From the NCBI GenBank assembly GCA_002713555.1, contig PATG01000063.1:4462-9566 (forward strand): DNA of 5,105 nt. Reading direction: 5' to 3'. The position numbers and the translations under genes are program-made. The stretch's first letter is position 1. Each line of letters starts with the position of its first letter. Of this stretch, positions 1 to 5,105 are shown one piece after another. Source of the stretch: Planctomycetaceae bacterium. GTDB lineage: Bacteria; Planctomycetota; Planctomycetia; Pirellulales; Lacipirellulaceae. Below the pieces are notes generated by a model, which searched no databases, had not been told where the DNA came from, and was given only the letters and a program-made list of their open reading frames with translations.

Positions 1-1
1 C

Positions 2-508
2 AATATTGCTGAGGTACTAGACATGTCAGTACGCGAGGCGTTTGCTTTTTTTCGTGGACAACGAAAGATTCTCAATCGGCTGAAATGTCTTATCGATGTC
101 GGACTGGATTATTTGCGTCTTGGCCAGCCGGCAAACACGCTTTCGGGAGGTGAAGCACAAAGGCTTAAAATGGCCACTTATATTGCAGCAGCACGACGGG
201 GTCGCACTCTCTTTGTACTGGATGAGCCAACCACCGGTTTGCATTATTCGGACGTACTAAAACTGCTGGATTGTTTCGATTCACTGATTGCTATGGGGCA
301 TTCGCTGGTTGTGGTAGAACACAATTTGCTCATGATGCGTGCTGCCGACTATATGATTGATTTGGGGCCGGGAGCTGCTGATCAAGGCGGCCAACTGGTT
401 GCTTTTGGATCACCGGAGGAGATTGCTGAGCATCCGGATTCCCTGACGGGACGTTTCCTGGCTAAGGAACTTCAAGGTACTTGTGAATCCGTTGCCGAGT
501 CGGAGTGA
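2..508 (+). CDS. uvrA: UvrA excinuclease ABC subunit A, C-terminal part (5' end outside window)
   Basis: UvrA is the damage-recognising ATPase of cytoplasmic nucleotide excision repair; it loads UvrB onto lesions. The frame is open from the window edge (NIAEVLD, then Met at 23), so the visible ATG is internal and only about the last 168 residues are seen, against roughly 940 or more for the full family. The visible part is the end of the second ABC domain: the LGQPANTLSGGEAQRLKMA signature region (LSGGEAQ at 140-160), Walker B LFVLDEPTTGLH (about 209-244), the H-loop VVEHN with its His at 320-322, and the family-typical tail ADYMIDLGPGAADQGG, SPEEIAEHP and TGRFLAKEL. All of these ATPase motifs are intact. 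It ends with TGA nine bases before the next gene, suggesting co-transcription. Family assignment is firm; which UvrA class or paralogue it is cannot be judged without the 5' part. Confidence 0.96.
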   Translation, partial: NIAEVLDMSVREAFAFFRGQRKILNRLKCLIDVGLDYLRLGQPANTLSGGEAQRLKMATYIAAARRGRTLFVLDEPTTGLHYSDVLKLLDCFDSLIAMGHSLVVVEHNLLMMRAADYMIDLGPGAADQGGQLVAFGSPEEIAEHPDSLTGRFLAKELQGTCESVAESE

Positions 509-517
509 ATCTGGATC

Positions 518-1402
518 ATGCTCTGTGAACAACTAACCCTGCAGCCTGGACACTCAGTAGATTCGGAAGCACGCATCTATGTATGCGGACCAAAAGACAG
601 AACAATTGAGAGTGTCCAAGGTAGCTTAAGAGGACCCCAGTGTGAATTTGCGCGTACTTTGGCTGCAGAGCATCCTGTCCAGCGATTATCTGGCCAACCC
701 GAACAAGAGCACCTGGCACAGGTGCTGATAACAGACCCCTGTTATTGGACTCCCCAATTGCCATTTCGATATGAACTCAATCTAGAGCTGCAGGAAGCCG
801 GTGGCAAAATAAAAACCAAGACGCATCAGATAGGGCTCCGACGTTGGGGAACCAATGGCAAACATTTATGGCTGGAAAGCAAGCGGACGGTACTCCGCGG
901 CGCTGGGGTCGATCTAGCACATTTTGAGGAAACGGATGCGGTGCGTCAGGATCAAACGGCTTTATTGGTCTCGATTCCACCAAACGGATTGTGTGATATG
1001 GCAAGCCGACTGGGTTTACCATTGGTAATTGATATGTGTCATTCTGGCGCATCATTGGATGCGGACCTGCGACGCCTCACTTGGAACCCCGCAGCATTGA
1101 TTGCATTGCTTAGGCCTGAGCAAATGCAAAGCACCTATCAATCATCCATGTTGCTGGCTCAGTGTATTGCTGCTAGCACCACCAAGTCCGAGGCAACTTC
1201 TGTGGAATGCGATCTCTACGCCTTGGAACTTAATCCTGGCGAATTACCACCCCTTTGGTTGGCAACTTGCCAAAAACCGGTACTTGCTATCCGACGTGGA
1301 ACATCCTACTCAGATTTATTGGCAGGAAGAATGTATAGTGATCGTCTGCAGAGAGAATTGGCTCCGCAATTTGATTTTTCTGGATACTTTGTAGCAACAT
1401 GA
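518..1402 (+). CDS. Degenerate GH2-like protein (beta-sandwich plus partial barrel-like region), probably non-catalytic
   Basis: A 294-residue protein of unproven function. Residues 73-83 (DPCYWTPQLPF) followed by RYELNLELQ, GLRRWG (106-111) and LRGAGVDL (126-133) match the order seen at the end of the sandwich domain and its junction with the catalytic barrel in family 2 glycoside hydrolases (W-[ST]-P-x-x-P-x-x-Y, later G-[IL]-R, later LRGVN). Residues 154-173 (PPNGLCDMASRLGLPLVIDM) resemble the barrel step in which a residue pair precedes 'lcDelGllVi.E'. Where GH2 enzymes have the acid/base Asn-Glu, this protein has LLRPE (197-201). The rest of the barrel, including the nucleophile region, is absent, since GH2 enzymes are usually 600 residues or more. 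A fold without glycosidase activity is therefore inferred. No signal peptide or membrane segment is visible. The start is ATG 518, with GGAG at 502-505 as a rather distant ribosome site. The stop overlaps the next start as ATGA, implying translational coupling to the E1-like gene. Confidence 0.8.
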   Translation: MLCEQLTLQPGHSVDSEARIYVCGPKDRTIESVQGSLRGPQCEFARTLAAEHPVQRLSGQPEQEHLAQVLITDPCYWTPQLPFRYELNLELQEAGGKIKTKTHQIGLRRWGTNGKHLWLESKRTVLRGAGVDLAHFEETDAVRQDQTALLVSIPPNGLCDMASRLGLPLVIDMCHSGASLDADLRRLTWNPAALIALLRPEQMQSTYQSSMLLAQCIAASTTKSEATSVECDLYALELNPGELPPLWLATCQKPVLAIRRGTSYSDLLAGRMYSDRLQRELAPQFDFSGYFVAT

Positions 1403-2436
1403 AAACAAAAGGTTCTATATTCGATCGCTATCAACGCCAGGTGCGATTTGCACCGCTCGGCGAAGAGGGCCAAAGAAAATTGATGTCAGGCCGAGTGCTT
1501 ATTTGTGGTTGTGGCGCTCTCGGATCGGTTGTGGCTGATTCACTCGTGCGTGCTGGGGTAGGTTTTGTGCGTGTAGTCGATCGCGACTTTGTTGAGATTG
1601 GAAATCTCCATCGTCAAATGCTTTTTGACGAATCCGATGCAAATGAGCAATTACCAAAATCTTTTGCTGCAGCGCAGCGTCTACGCGAGATAAACTCGAA
1701 CGTGCAGATAGAGTCCGTCATAGCGGATGTTAATTCGACCAACATTCGCCAGTTCGCCGACGATGTGGATTTGCTCATTGATGGTACGGATAATTTTGAA
1801 ACGAGGTATTTACTCAATGACTATGCGATTGCCTGCAATAAACCCTGGATCTTTGCTGGGTGTGTTGGTACGGAAGGTCAAACGTTGGCAGTTGTACCAG
1901 GCCAAACTCCTTGCCTGAATTGCATTATGCCCGAACCACCACCAGCCACTGCTTTGCCTAACTGCGAAACGACCGGAGTCCTGGAGCCAATTGTCAGCGT
2001 GATTGCTTCATTGCAGGCAATGGAAGCCATCAAATTATTGAGTGGCAATCGTCAACAGCTCAATTCGGGAATTACCTTTATCGATCTATGGAATAATAGT
2101 TTTCGGATGATCGGTGTCGAGGCAGGACGAAAAGAAGATTGCCAGACCTGTGGCCAGGGCGACTTTGTGTGGCTGAATGGTCAACGAGGTGCCGCGGTGA
2201 CGCGGCTATGTGGTCGCGATTCGGTGCAGATCTTACCTGATCATAAGGAACCCCTTGAGCTACCTCGGCTAGCGGAAAAGTTGCAAAAAGTGGGCAAAGT
2301 CACCAGCAATCGCTTTTTGATACGCGTAGCCGTGGAAGGATTTCTCCTAACTGTTTTTGCAGATGGGCGTACGATTATTGGCGGCACAGATGATCCGGTA
2401 GTAGCGCGAACCATTTACGCAAAATACTTGGGGTAG
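1399..2436 (+). CDS. HesA/MoeB/ThiF family E1-like adenylyltransferase
   Basis: Predicted to adenylate the C-terminal glycine of a ubiquitin-like sulfur carrier (MoaD or ThiS type) using ATP, in the cytoplasm, for molybdopterin or thiamine synthesis. The start FDRYQRQVRF is family-typical. The P-loop-like GCGALGS is at 37-43. Further nucleotide and catalytic residues in MoeB-like positions are D61, D63, N69, R72, Q73 and K87, with the DGTDN motif at 128-132. Zinc cysteines form two CxxC pairs, C172/C175 and C248/C251. C189 precedes TTGVLEPIVSVIASLQAMEAIKLL, the position of the conserved cysteine in this family. A tail of about 90 residues (about 255-345) starts with the LCGRDSVQI motif (270-278). 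It is not a rhodanese domain and is a known accessory region in many bacterial ThiF/MoeB proteins. Translation starts at the ATGA overlap with the preceding gene and has no clear Shine-Dalgarno of its own. It ends with tandem in-frame stops (TAG TAA). The sequence alone does not separate MoeB from ThiF, and no carrier-protein gene is nearby. Confidence 0.93.
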   Translation: MKTKGSIFDRYQRQVRFAPLGEEGQRKLMSGRVLICGCGALGSVVADSLVRAGVGFVRVVDRDFVEIGNLHRQMLFDESDANEQLPKSFAAAQRLREINSNVQIESVIADVNSTNIRQFADDVDLLIDGTDNFETRYLLNDYAIACNKPWIFAGCVGTEGQTLAVVPGQTPCLNCIMPEPPPATALPNCETTGVLEPIVSVIASLQAMEAIKLLSGNRQQLNSGITFIDLWNNSFRMIGVEAGRKEDCQTCGQGDFVWLNGQRGAAVTRLCGRDSVQILPDHKEPLELPRLAEKLQKVGKVTSNRFLIRVAVEGFLLTVFADGRTIIGGTDDPVVARTIYAKYLG

Positions 2437-2476
2437 TAAGACTGCGGGCCAGGCTCAATCTTGGTGATCCTCCTCC

Positions 2477-2620
2477 TCAACCTTCTCCCGCCAGCCATTT
2501 GCTGCCATCCCTAAGACGCAGATCCCAGAGTGTTCCGGAGAGAGGGCTCGTGACGTAGATTCTATCTTGCATCACACACTTGCTGGGGCAGCCAAAGTTC
2601 TTTTGAACTTCTTCAATCAC
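2477..2620 (-). CDS. Candidate small protein of about 47 residues, unknown function
   Basis: A short minus-strand frame that I do not recognise. Starting at GTG 2618-2620 it begins VIEEVQKNFGCPSKCVMQDR (GTG read as Met at initiation), continues RIYVTSPLSGTLWDLRL and ends RDGSKWLAGEG before TGA at 2477-2479. The frame is open back to TAG at 2645-2647, and no ATG lies before the internal one at 2570-2572, so the start is uncertain. The product mixes hydrophobic, charged and aromatic residues in a way that suggests a folded beta-rich chain. Two cysteines lie four residues apart (CPSKC), with two tryptophans near the end. There is no signal peptide or membrane helix. It would converge on the E1-like gene (40-base gap) and diverge from the kinase gene. 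AAGAG, about 13 bases before GTG, is the only weak ribosome site. It could instead be a relic of a longer gene or a chance frame. Confidence 0.42.
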   Translation of the reverse strand: MIEEVQKNFGCPSKCVMQDRIYVTSPLSGTLWDLRLRDGSKWLAGEG

Positions 2621-2658
2621 CCCGTTAAATACGCTCTTGTTTCGCTAGTTTAACAGGG
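2621..2658. repeat. Imperfect inverted repeat beside the small frame's start
   Basis: CCCGTTAAA (2621-2629) pairs with TTTAAC-A-GGG (2649-2658), giving nine base pairs with one bulged base and a 19-base loop. On the minus strand it ends exactly before the GTG proposed as the start of the small frame and lies directly downstream of a TTGACA hexamer (2661-2666). It could be an operator or a leader hairpin for that gene. There is no T-run on either side, so a terminator is unlikely. The AT-rich core means it could also be chance. Confidence 0.3.
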
Positions 2659-2736
2659 CATGTCAAACCTTGCTGCTATCAGTTGTTCTTCAGTAGAGAC
2701 TGGAGCCAAACCTTCCGATGGAGAAAAGGAGCGTTT

Positions 2737-2752
2737 GTCTTGCTGGCAAGAC
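2737..2752. promoter_or_regulatory. Operator-like dyad upstream of the kinase gene
   Basis: GTCTTGC and GCAAGAC are perfect 7-base inverted arms separated by TG (GTCTTGCTGGCAAGAC). The dyad ends 62 bases before the kinase ATG. The two-base spacer suits a site bound as DNA by a dimeric helix-turn-helix regulator better than an RNA hairpin, although a 6-base stem with a CTGG loop is also possible. No regulator gene lies in the window and no second copy of the site was noticed, so the role is inferred from shape and position only. Confidence 0.33.
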
Positions 2753-2814
2753 TGTGGATCAGGAAAACTCCTTAGCTTCTCATACCCTTTGGCTCCAACC
2801 CCCTACTCTTCTGC

Positions 2815-3777
2815 ATGGCAACTGTTGAAAGCACATCTTCGATTCGACCTAATTTTGCAGAGACTCAATCGTCTGATCGACACCAGGCCGTAGGTCGTCT
2901 GGGTCCCTGGCAGTTGGTTCGTCTGATGCATGAGAGCGAGACGTCCCGGGTCTATGCAGCACGACCAGCTGGAGTCGATAACCAACAACCAGCCAACTAT
3001 GTCGTGAAAATGCTCCGCAAGGAATGGTGGCGTGACGCTCAAGCGATAGAAATGCAACGACGTGCTGCCTGGTTGGGACAAAAAATTTCACATCCCCATC
3101 TCTTGCCCGTGTTGTCTGCAAATGTCCAGCAAGCTCCCTTTTATTTTGTGACTCCCAAATTGGCTGGGCATTCATTGGATGTGATTCTCAAACAGGGTTC
3201 TCTTGCAGGACGCGGACGTCTTACCCTCCCTTCGACCTTATGGATTGTGCGCCAAGTTGCCGAGGCACTGGCTACTTTGCACGAAGGGGCTGGCATGATT
3301 CATGCCGATATCAAACCGAGCAATATCGTCGTTTCGAGCGATGGACATGCAACGTTGATTGACCTTGGCTTTGCACATGCACCCTCGGAAGCACGCCATT
3401 GGTCATCCCGGGCAGTTGTCGGCACGCTCAGTTATGTTGCGCCTGAGGTTGTAACTTCCAGTCTTGCAGCGGCACCAGCGAGTGATCTGTACAGTCTGGG
3501 TGTTGCACTTTACGAATTGATTACAGGTAAGTTGCCATTTATTGCCAATGCACCTGAAGAACTCGTACGCCAGCATCGTGAAATGAAACCAACTTGTGTT
3601 CGAGAGTATGTTCCGAAACTCCCTAAACAAGTAGCCTCGCTTGTGCACCGACTGCTAGCGAAAGACCCACTCCGACGACCTGAATCTGCTTCGGCTGTCG
3701 TGGAGGAATTAGTGCGTCTCGAAATCGAAAACTTCTCAGATCGTGTTGACTCAGGATTCGTGGTAGGCGTCGCGTAG
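2815..3777 (+). CDS. Hanks-type serine/threonine protein kinase, soluble, degenerate glycine loop
   Basis: A 320-residue eukaryotic-like kinase predicted to phosphorylate Ser/Thr on unknown proteins. The domain fills most of the chain (about 29-305). Visible elements are: ATP-anchoring lysine in YVVKML (K65); probable helix-C glutamate E79; catalytic loop HADIKPSN (163-170) with D165, K167 and N170; metal-binding DLG (183-185) in place of DFG; YVAPE (207-211); D224 in SDLYSLG; and the late conserved arginine in DPLRRP. Three departures stand out. The usual GxGxxG loop is replaced by LMHESETSRVYAA (37-49), with no glycine. HRD is HAD, so this is a non-RD kinase. DFG is DLG, which is common in bacterial kinases. 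Lysine, catalytic Asp and metal Asp are kept, so activity is plausible. There is no transmembrane helix or sensor domain, unlike many planctomycete kinases. ATG 2815 is the first start after an in-frame stop at 2773-2775; no Shine-Dalgarno is seen. The 3' end overlaps the convergent glcF gene by 27 bases. Confidence 0.92.
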   Translation: MATVESTSSIRPNFAETQSSDRHQAVGRLGPWQLVRLMHESETSRVYAARPAGVDNQQPANYVVKMLRKEWWRDAQAIEMQRRAAWLGQKISHPHLLPVLSANVQQAPFYFVTPKLAGHSLDVILKQGSLAGRGRLTLPSTLWIVRQVAEALATLHEGAGMIHADIKPSNIVVSSDGHATLIDLGFAHAPSEARHWSSRAVVGTLSYVAPEVVTSSLAAAPASDLYSLGVALYELITGKLPFIANAPEELVRQHREMKPTCVREYVPKLPKQVASLVHRLLAKDPLRRPESASAVVEELVRLEIENFSDRVDSGFVVGVA

Positions 3778-5013
3778 GACTTGCATCGTATGGTACACAC
3801 CCACGGGCGAATTTTTTTTGGCTAGGTGTGTTCGCAGCTGAATCAAACATCCGATGTTGCCACTCACCACGACCTGGGGGTTCGTTGCTAGGACGTGAGA
3901 CACTTTTTGTTCTCCCAGAGAATTGGCAACCTCAGGCTGATCGATGTTGTAGGTGCCCGCCGAACCACAACAAAGATGACCATCGGCAATCTCACAGAGT
4001 TCAATGCCCGGTATCCGCCGCAATAAGTTGCGGGGTTGGGACCTTACCCCTTGAGCATTGGCCAGATGGCATGCGTCATGATACGCCACTCTCAGCTTGC
4101 GCCCTGAATCATGGATAGGTTGCAGATCCCCAAGTTCTTCAAGGAACTCTGAGATGTCGCAGACTTTTTCGCGGAAATTTATAGCACGCTGCTCATCCTT
4201 CGTTCCTTTCAGTATGAGATCGTACTCATCGAGTGCCGATCCACAGCCGGCAGCATTCGTTAGGATTGCGTCAACATCTTTAGGAAATGCAGACAGGTTT
4301 TGGCTGGCGAATGCTTGTGCCTGCGAAATATTGCCAACATGCCAACTAAGAGCGCCGCAACAGGCTTGGCTCTGAGGAACCACAACCTCGACGCCATTGC
4401 GAGTTAGCACATCAATTGTGGCTGTATTGATGTCCGGATCGAGTACGCTTTGGGAACATCCAGTCAGGAGTGCTACCCGTGCTCTGCGCGGCCCGATGGC
4501 TGGACTGATCTCAGGCCACGATTGTTTCTGGGGCATCGTTGAGGGTAATAATTCGAGCATGACGCGTAAAGTTTTTGGGAGCCAACGGGCCACAGGCTTT
4601 ACAAATCTCCCTGCAAAGGCTGCAAGTCGAAAACGGCCCGGGTAGGGTAGCGTTAGTTGCACTAATTTTCGCCAGAATTTTTCACTGAGGGTTCTGTGAC
4701 GTTGAGATTCGGTGATTGACCGAAAGGGACTGATCAAATCACGATAAGCAACTCCTGACGGACAGGCAGGTTCGCAGGCCAGACAACCCAGGCATGGATC
4801 AATGTGCTTTAAGGCCGTATCGGTAGCCAGGGTTCCTTCTAGAACTTCTTTCATGAGAATGATGCGGCCACGTGGCGAATCAGCTTCTTGGCCAAGTTCT
4901 TGGTAGGTCGGACAAGCCGCCAGGCAGAATCCGCAATGAACGCAGGTGCTGACAGCCGACGCCATCCGAGAACCCAAGGGGCCGTGATCATCAGGTTGAA
5001 TATTGTGTAGCAT
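3751..5013 (-). CDS. glcF: Glycolate oxidase iron-sulfur subunit GlcF
   Basis: A 420-residue protein, close to the roughly 407 residues of E. coli GlcF. With GlcD and GlcE it forms a membrane-associated complex that oxidises glycolate to glyoxylate and passes electrons to quinone. It has two N-terminal 4Fe-4S motifs: C24, C27, C30, C34 (CVHCGFCLAACPTYQ) and C74, C77, C80, C84 (CLGCLACEPACPSGV). Two CCG-type cysteine-rich domains follow: C186 (LLTGCSQ), C218-C219-G and C257; then C315 (YHDACH), C348-C349-G and C389 (GNIGC). All the expected cysteines are present. The chain ends YHTMQVLRDAYHES, like the family's HPVELL tail. ATG 5011-5013 leaves about 23 residues before the first cysteine, as in relatives; AAAGAA just before it is a poor ribosome site. 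Another Fe-S oxidoreductase of the same superfamily (a D-lactate dehydrogenase partner) is less likely. Codons for residues 184-193 overlap a repeat also found upstream of the gene. Confidence 0.9.
   Translation of the reverse strand: MLHNIQPDDHGPLGSRMASAVSTCVHCGFCLAACPTYQELGQEADSPRGRIILMKEVLEGTLATDTALKHIDPCLGCLACEPACPSGVAYRDLISPFRSITESQRHRTLSEKFWRKLVQLTLPYPGRFRLAAFAGRFVKPVARWLPKTLRVMLELLPSTMPQKQSWPEISPAIGPRRARVALLTGCSQSVLDPDINTATIDVLTRNGVEVVVPQSQACCGALSWHVGNISQAQAFASQNLSAFPKDVDAILTNAAGCGSALDEYDLILKGTKDEQRAINFREKVCDISEFLEELGDLQPIHDSGRKLRVAYHDACHLANAQGVRSQPRNLLRRIPGIELCEIADGHLCCGSAGTYNIDQPEVANSLGEQKVSHVLATNPQVVVSGNIGCLIQLRTHLAKKNSPVGVYHTMQVLRDAYHES
4436..4463. repeat. Direct repeat copy 1, inside glcF
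   Basis: These 28 bases start GGATCGAGTACG and end GGGAACATCCAG. They are identical to 5074-5101, 638 bases away and in the same orientation. After one mismatch (T here, G there) the next three bases, CAG, also agree, up to the window end. This copy encodes GCSQSVLDP of GlcF around C186 of the first cysteine-rich domain, where such a sequence is expected for the family. It is therefore the likely source copy. Confidence 0.95.
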
Positions 5014-5033
5014 TTCTTTAAATCAACAAAAGT

Positions 5034-5048
5034 TTGAAGTGGTTTCAA
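5034..5048. promoter_or_regulatory. Small dyad between the upstream gene's stop and glcF
   Basis: TTGAA (5034-5038) and TTCAA (5044-5048) are inverted arms with a 5-base GTGGT spacer, lying in the 35-base gap before the glcF start. It could be an operator or a short leader hairpin, but 5-base AT-rich arms arise easily by chance. It also immediately follows the upstream stop codon, which makes a promoter operator less likely if the two genes form an operon. Confidence 0.15.
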
Positions 5049-5105
5049 TCAAAAACTACAAAAATGGCCTGCTGGATCGAGTACGCTTTGGGAACATCCA
5101 GGCAG
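5049..5105 (-). CDS. C-terminal end of the gene upstream of glcF, possibly glcE (cut by window edge)
   Basis: Read on the minus strand from the window edge, one frame gives 18 codons, LPGCSQSVLDPAGHFCSF, then TGA at 5051-5049, which lies 35 bases before the glcF start. FAD-binding GlcE/GlcD-type proteins commonly end with a motif like (L/F)DPxGxFNPGR, so LDPAGHF suits a GlcE tail, and glcE usually precedes glcF. The first half, GCSQSVLDP, is however identical in bases and frame to part of GlcF. The tail may thus be a hybrid, the end of a broken second glcF copy, or an assembly error. Two other frames are open over most of this span (one to a stop at 5047-5045), so even the frame is not certain. 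Confidence 0.33.
   Translation of the reverse strand: MPGCSQSVLDPAGHFCSF
5074..5101. repeat. Direct repeat copy 2, at the right edge
   Basis: This is the second copy of the 28-base repeat found within glcF at 4436-4463. On its left side the similarity stops abruptly (CTGCT here against TGTCC there). On its right side it resumes after a single mismatch and runs to the last base of the window (31 of 32 matching overall), so it may extend beyond 5105. An exact match of this length is far beyond chance in 5 kb. Confidence 0.95.

Larger units (their letters stand above)
2437..2814. other. 378-base stretch between the E1-like gene and the kinase gene
   Basis: There is no plus-strand gene here that I can support. 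The stretch holds a candidate small gene on the minus strand (2477-2620), an imperfect inverted repeat (2621-2658) and a near-perfect operator-like dyad (2737-2752). On the minus strand a perfect TTGACA sits at 2661-2666, but the bases 17 further on (GAAACA) do not resemble a -10 box. On the plus strand TTGAAC (2603-2608) and TTAAAT (2625-2630), 16 bases apart, each match four of six consensus bases; this is a weak candidate promoter for the kinase. No stem followed by a T-run, as expected of an intrinsic terminator, is visible after the E1-like gene. Confidence 0.6.

Noticed and set aside
2437..2476. Bidirectional terminator between the E1-like gene and the small minus-strand frame
   Set aside because: Only 3-base complementary arms (for example CCA/TGG) are found in this 40-base gap, with no T-run.
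2595..2610. AAGTTC-TTTT-GAACTT hairpin as a terminator
   Set aside because: The stem is only six weak base pairs with no following T-run on either strand, and it lies inside the candidate small minus-strand gene.
2661..2796. Minus-strand open stretch reading ...EEQLIAARFDMPC before TAA at 2649-2651
   Set aside because: It has no usable start codon early in the frame, is bounded by stops about 45 codons apart and does not join the small frame without a frameshift. It is probably chance.
2660..2893. 77-codon plus-strand frame overlapping the kinase start
   Set aside because: It overlaps the well-supported kinase frame by 79 bases, its ATG has no properly spaced ribosome site, and the product shows no recognisable motif.
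4851..5048. 65-codon minus-strand frame covering the glcF start
   Set aside because: It is a shifted-frame shadow of the N-terminal iron-sulfur region of glcF and has no family features.
5005..5050. Promoter for glcF on the minus strand
   Set aside because: TTGATT and TTGAAA hexamers are present, but no acceptable -10 box is correctly spaced, and the short gap to the upstream gene suggests read-through.

Overview
The window looks like a chromosomal segment of a planctomycete, probably Pirellulaceae-like. This is an inference. It rests on a short Hanks-type kinase with a DLG (not DFG) motif, a degenerate GH2-like protein translationally coupled to a ThiF/MoeB-type E1 enzyme, weak or absent Shine-Dalgarno sites, and a housekeeping gene (uvrA) placed beside unrelated genes. 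No tRNA, rRNA, CRISPR array, transposase or integrase was recognised.

Layout from left to right. Plus strand: the 3' end of uvrA (nucleotide excision repair ATPase, cut by the window edge); then, 9 bases later, a 294-residue protein resembling the beta-sandwich and the start of the barrel of family 2 glycoside hydrolases; then, with an ATGA overlap, a 345-residue HesA/MoeB/ThiF adenylyltransferase with intact ATP-binding and zinc residues. The three genes are close enough to be one transcription unit. A 378-base stretch (2437-2814) follows. On its minus strand it holds an open frame of about 47 codons whose product looks protein-like, and it carries two inverted repeats that may be regulatory. 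Next is a 320-residue soluble serine/threonine kinase on the plus strand. Its 3' end overlaps by 27 bases the 3' end of a convergent minus-strand gene for a GlcF-type glycolate oxidase iron-sulfur subunit. At the right edge, 35 bases upstream of glcF on the same strand, the last 18 codons of another gene are visible. Its tail could be that of GlcE, the usual glcF neighbour.

Functionally the window mixes DNA repair, sulfur-carrier activation (molybdopterin or thiamine type), signalling, and glycolate oxidation feeding the quinone pool. There is no evidence that these act together, apart from the coupled GH2-like/E1 pair and the presumed glcE-glcF operon.

The strongest anomaly is a 28-base perfect direct repeat. 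One copy lies inside glcF (4436-4463). The other lies at the right edge (5074-5101), in the same reading frame, inside the tail of the preceding gene. After one mismatch three more bases agree up to the end of the window. Either a piece of glcF was copied into its upstream neighbour, or the window end is an assembly chimera. The second most interesting item is the unannotated small minus-strand frame at 2477-2620.
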